DNA from: Nitrospirota bacterium
GTDB lineage: Bacteria; Nitrospirota; Thermodesulfovibrionia; Thermodesulfovibrionales; UBA6898
Length of the DNA: 64,000 bases
Reading direction: 5' to 3'
Assembly (NCBI GenBank): GCA_021825365.1
Contig: JAKAHR010000005.1
Span: 62,001-126,000, forward strand
Part shown: positions 62,980-64,000 of the stretch, piece by piece
How the letters are laid out: each line of letters begins with the position of its first letter
How positions within the stretch are numbered: position 1 is the stretch's first letter
Notes under the pieces: model-generated
The model's database searches: none
Told to the model about the DNA's origin: nothing
Seen by the model: the letters and a program-made list of their open reading frames with translations, nothing else
Translations under genes and position numbers: made by a program

Positions 62980-64000
62980 CTATTTCCTTCTGTAAAACAA
63001 TTTGCGGTCGACTTTGAGGAGCTCTGCAGCCCTGGTCTTATTGTTGCCGCATTTTTGAAGGACGATCTCCAGGATTCGCTTGGTGGCCTCTTCAAGCGAA
63101 AAATCGGACGGGCTGAGCGAAAGATGAATATCTATCCTGTCTTCGTGGCCTCCTGAGGTTTCTGTCGCCCAGGAAGCCGGGTGGTCTATGTTCAGGTGTC
63201 CCGGCCGGATCAACTCGTCGTCAATCAGTATCGCCGACCTCTCGATGCAATTTTTCAGCTCCCTGACATTGCCGGGCCAATGGTAATGAAGGAGGTTCTC
63301 CATAGCCGCCTCCGATACACCGGGAATCTGTTTGCCGAGTTCGCTCCTGTAGCAGTTCAGAAAATGATCGACGAGGACGGGGATGTCCTCCTTGCGTTCC
63401 CTGAGGGGAGGAAGGGTGATCGGAAACGAATGTATGCGGTGAAACAGGTCCTCGCGGAACCTCCCCTCTTTCACCAGCTGTCTGAGGTCTCTGTGGGTGG
63501 TCGTGATGATCCTCATCTCGGCCCTGACAGGTCGGTTCGAGCCGACTCTTTCATAAACACGTTCCTGGAGCACCCTGAGAAGTTTTGCCTGAAGCTCAAG
63601 CGGCATGTCGCCTATTTCATCGAGCAGGATCGTGCCCTGCTGCGCACAGTCGAACTTGCCCTCGCGGTCCCTGTCGGCTCCGGTAAAAGCGCCCTTCACA
63701 TGTCCGAAGAGCTCACTCTCGAGCAGGTTAGAGGGTATGCCGGCGCAGTTGACGGCCGCGAACCTGCTTTCCTTTCCGCCGGTCGCAAAATGTATCGCCC
63801 GGGCTAGCACCTCCTTGCCCGTCCCGCTCTCTCCGAAAATCGAGACCGTCGTATCAGGCACCTTTGAAACCTTTTCGGCAAGTTCAAGGACATGCTGCAT
63901 GCGCGGGGACCTGGTGATGATGTTCTTAAAACTATAGAGCCGTCCAACGTAATCCCTGAGTTCCTTATACTCCCGATTCAGCTCGGAATAGCTCAGCAGG
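62980..64000 (-). CDS. Sigma-54-dependent activator (start lies beyond the window)
   Basis: 340 codons visible; the frame stays open to base 64000. AAA+ domain with Walker A GESGTGKE, sigma-54 loop GAFTGA and Walker B TILLDEIGD, then a C-terminal Fis-type helix (NNKTRAAELLKVDRKLFYRRK). The upstream sensor part is not in the window; the linker reads LREY-type coiled coil (ELNREYKELRDYVGRLYSFK). Its target may include the small gene 62568-62786 downstream on the same strand, though I saw no clear -24/-12 there. Confidence 0.9.
   Translation of the reverse strand, partial: LLSYSELNREYKELRDYVGRLYSFKNIITRSPRMQHVLELAEKVSKVPDTTVSIFGESGTGKEVLARAIHFATGGKESRFAAVNCAGIPSNLLESELFGHVKGAFTGADRDREGKFDCAQQGTILLDEIGDMPLELQAKLLRVLQERVYERVGSNRPVRAEMRIITTTHRDLRQLVKEGRFREDLFHRIHSFPITLPPLRERKEDIPVLVDHFLNCYRSELGKQIPGVSEAAMENLLHYHWPGNVRELKNCIERSAILIDDELIRPGHLNIDHPASWATETSGGHEDRIDIHLSLSPSDFSLEEATKRILEIVLQKCGNNKTRAAELLKVDRKLFYRRK

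Noticed and set aside
1-64000. CRISPR arrays, insertion sequences, prophage or integrative element borders
   Set aside because: No direct-repeat arrays, transposase or integrase motifs, or tRNA-linked repeats were seen.

Overview
The window is 64 kb of dense, GC-rich (roughly 58-60% by eye) bacterial chromosome with about 60 protein genes. I saw no rRNA, tRNA, CRISPR array, transposase or prophage gene, and no gap between genes exceeds 300 bases. Gene content suggests an anaerobic, Gram-negative, respiring and probably autotrophic bacterium. The evidence is an MtrA/MtrB-type decaheme cytochrome and outer-membrane barrel, a small triheme c-type cytochrome, a MetF-MetV-FolD Wood-Ljungdahl methyl-branch cluster with an MvhD-type flavoprotein, DUF2934 and SAP/Rho_N small proteins, many two-component and sigma-54 systems, and c-di-GMP proteins. 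The best guess is Nitrospirota (Thermodesulfovibrionia-like), with Desulfobacterota as the alternative; this is inference, since no marker RNA is present.

Layout. 1-6.1 kb: a large multi-sensor histidine kinase (cut by the left edge) translationally coupled to glycogen synthase, with a GalT-like nucleotidyltransferase upstream. 6.2-8.5 kb: an MBL-fold hydrolase, two small proteins and a stress protein. 8.5-11.8 kb: clpS-clpA-aat, a compact N-degron operon. 11.9-18 kb: decaheme cytochrome, MtrB-like barrel, periplasmic binding protein and chemoreceptor in one tight operon. 18-25.3 kb: a helical-repeat protein, tlyA, dxs, ispA, guaA and guaB. 25.5-32.5 kb: triheme cytochrome, ilvE, argS, an ABC-2 exporter, and a polyamine pair (decarboxylase and spermidine synthase). 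32.5-39.5 kb: CIRCE-controlled hrcA-grpE-dnaK-dnaJ-rsmE, then a CorC/HlyC-type membrane protein.

39.5-47.2 kb: a stress/transport island. A GntR regulator, two tiny membrane proteins, a TauE/SafE transporter and two UspA-like proteins lie in one direction. They are preceded by a separate kinase / NtrC-type regulator / tandem-Usp operon. The DNA between the two operons has the parts expected of a sigma-54 promoter with a distant enhancer dyad. 47.2-50.1 kb: panB, two response regulators and a DUF2301 membrane protein. 50.1-55.7 kb: folE, folD, a GltD/ferredoxin/MvhD fusion flavoprotein, metV and metF, i.e. folate synthesis plus methylene-THF reduction with a likely unusual electron-input subunit. 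55.8-58.9 kb: DAHP synthase, a zinc-ribbon thioredoxin, a second helical-repeat protein and a ferritin-like protein. 58.9-64 kb: two PilZ proteins, a REC-PAS-GGDEF-EAL protein, a small NHLP-like peptide and a sigma-54 activator cut by the right edge.

Three things stand out. First, the cytochrome conduit appears co-transcribed with a binding protein and a chemoreceptor. Second, the MetFV cluster is paired with a single-chain GltD-ferredoxin-MvhD protein. Third, several genes have a -10 hexamer only 5-10 bases before the start codon and no Shine-Dalgarno, which suggests leaderless transcripts.
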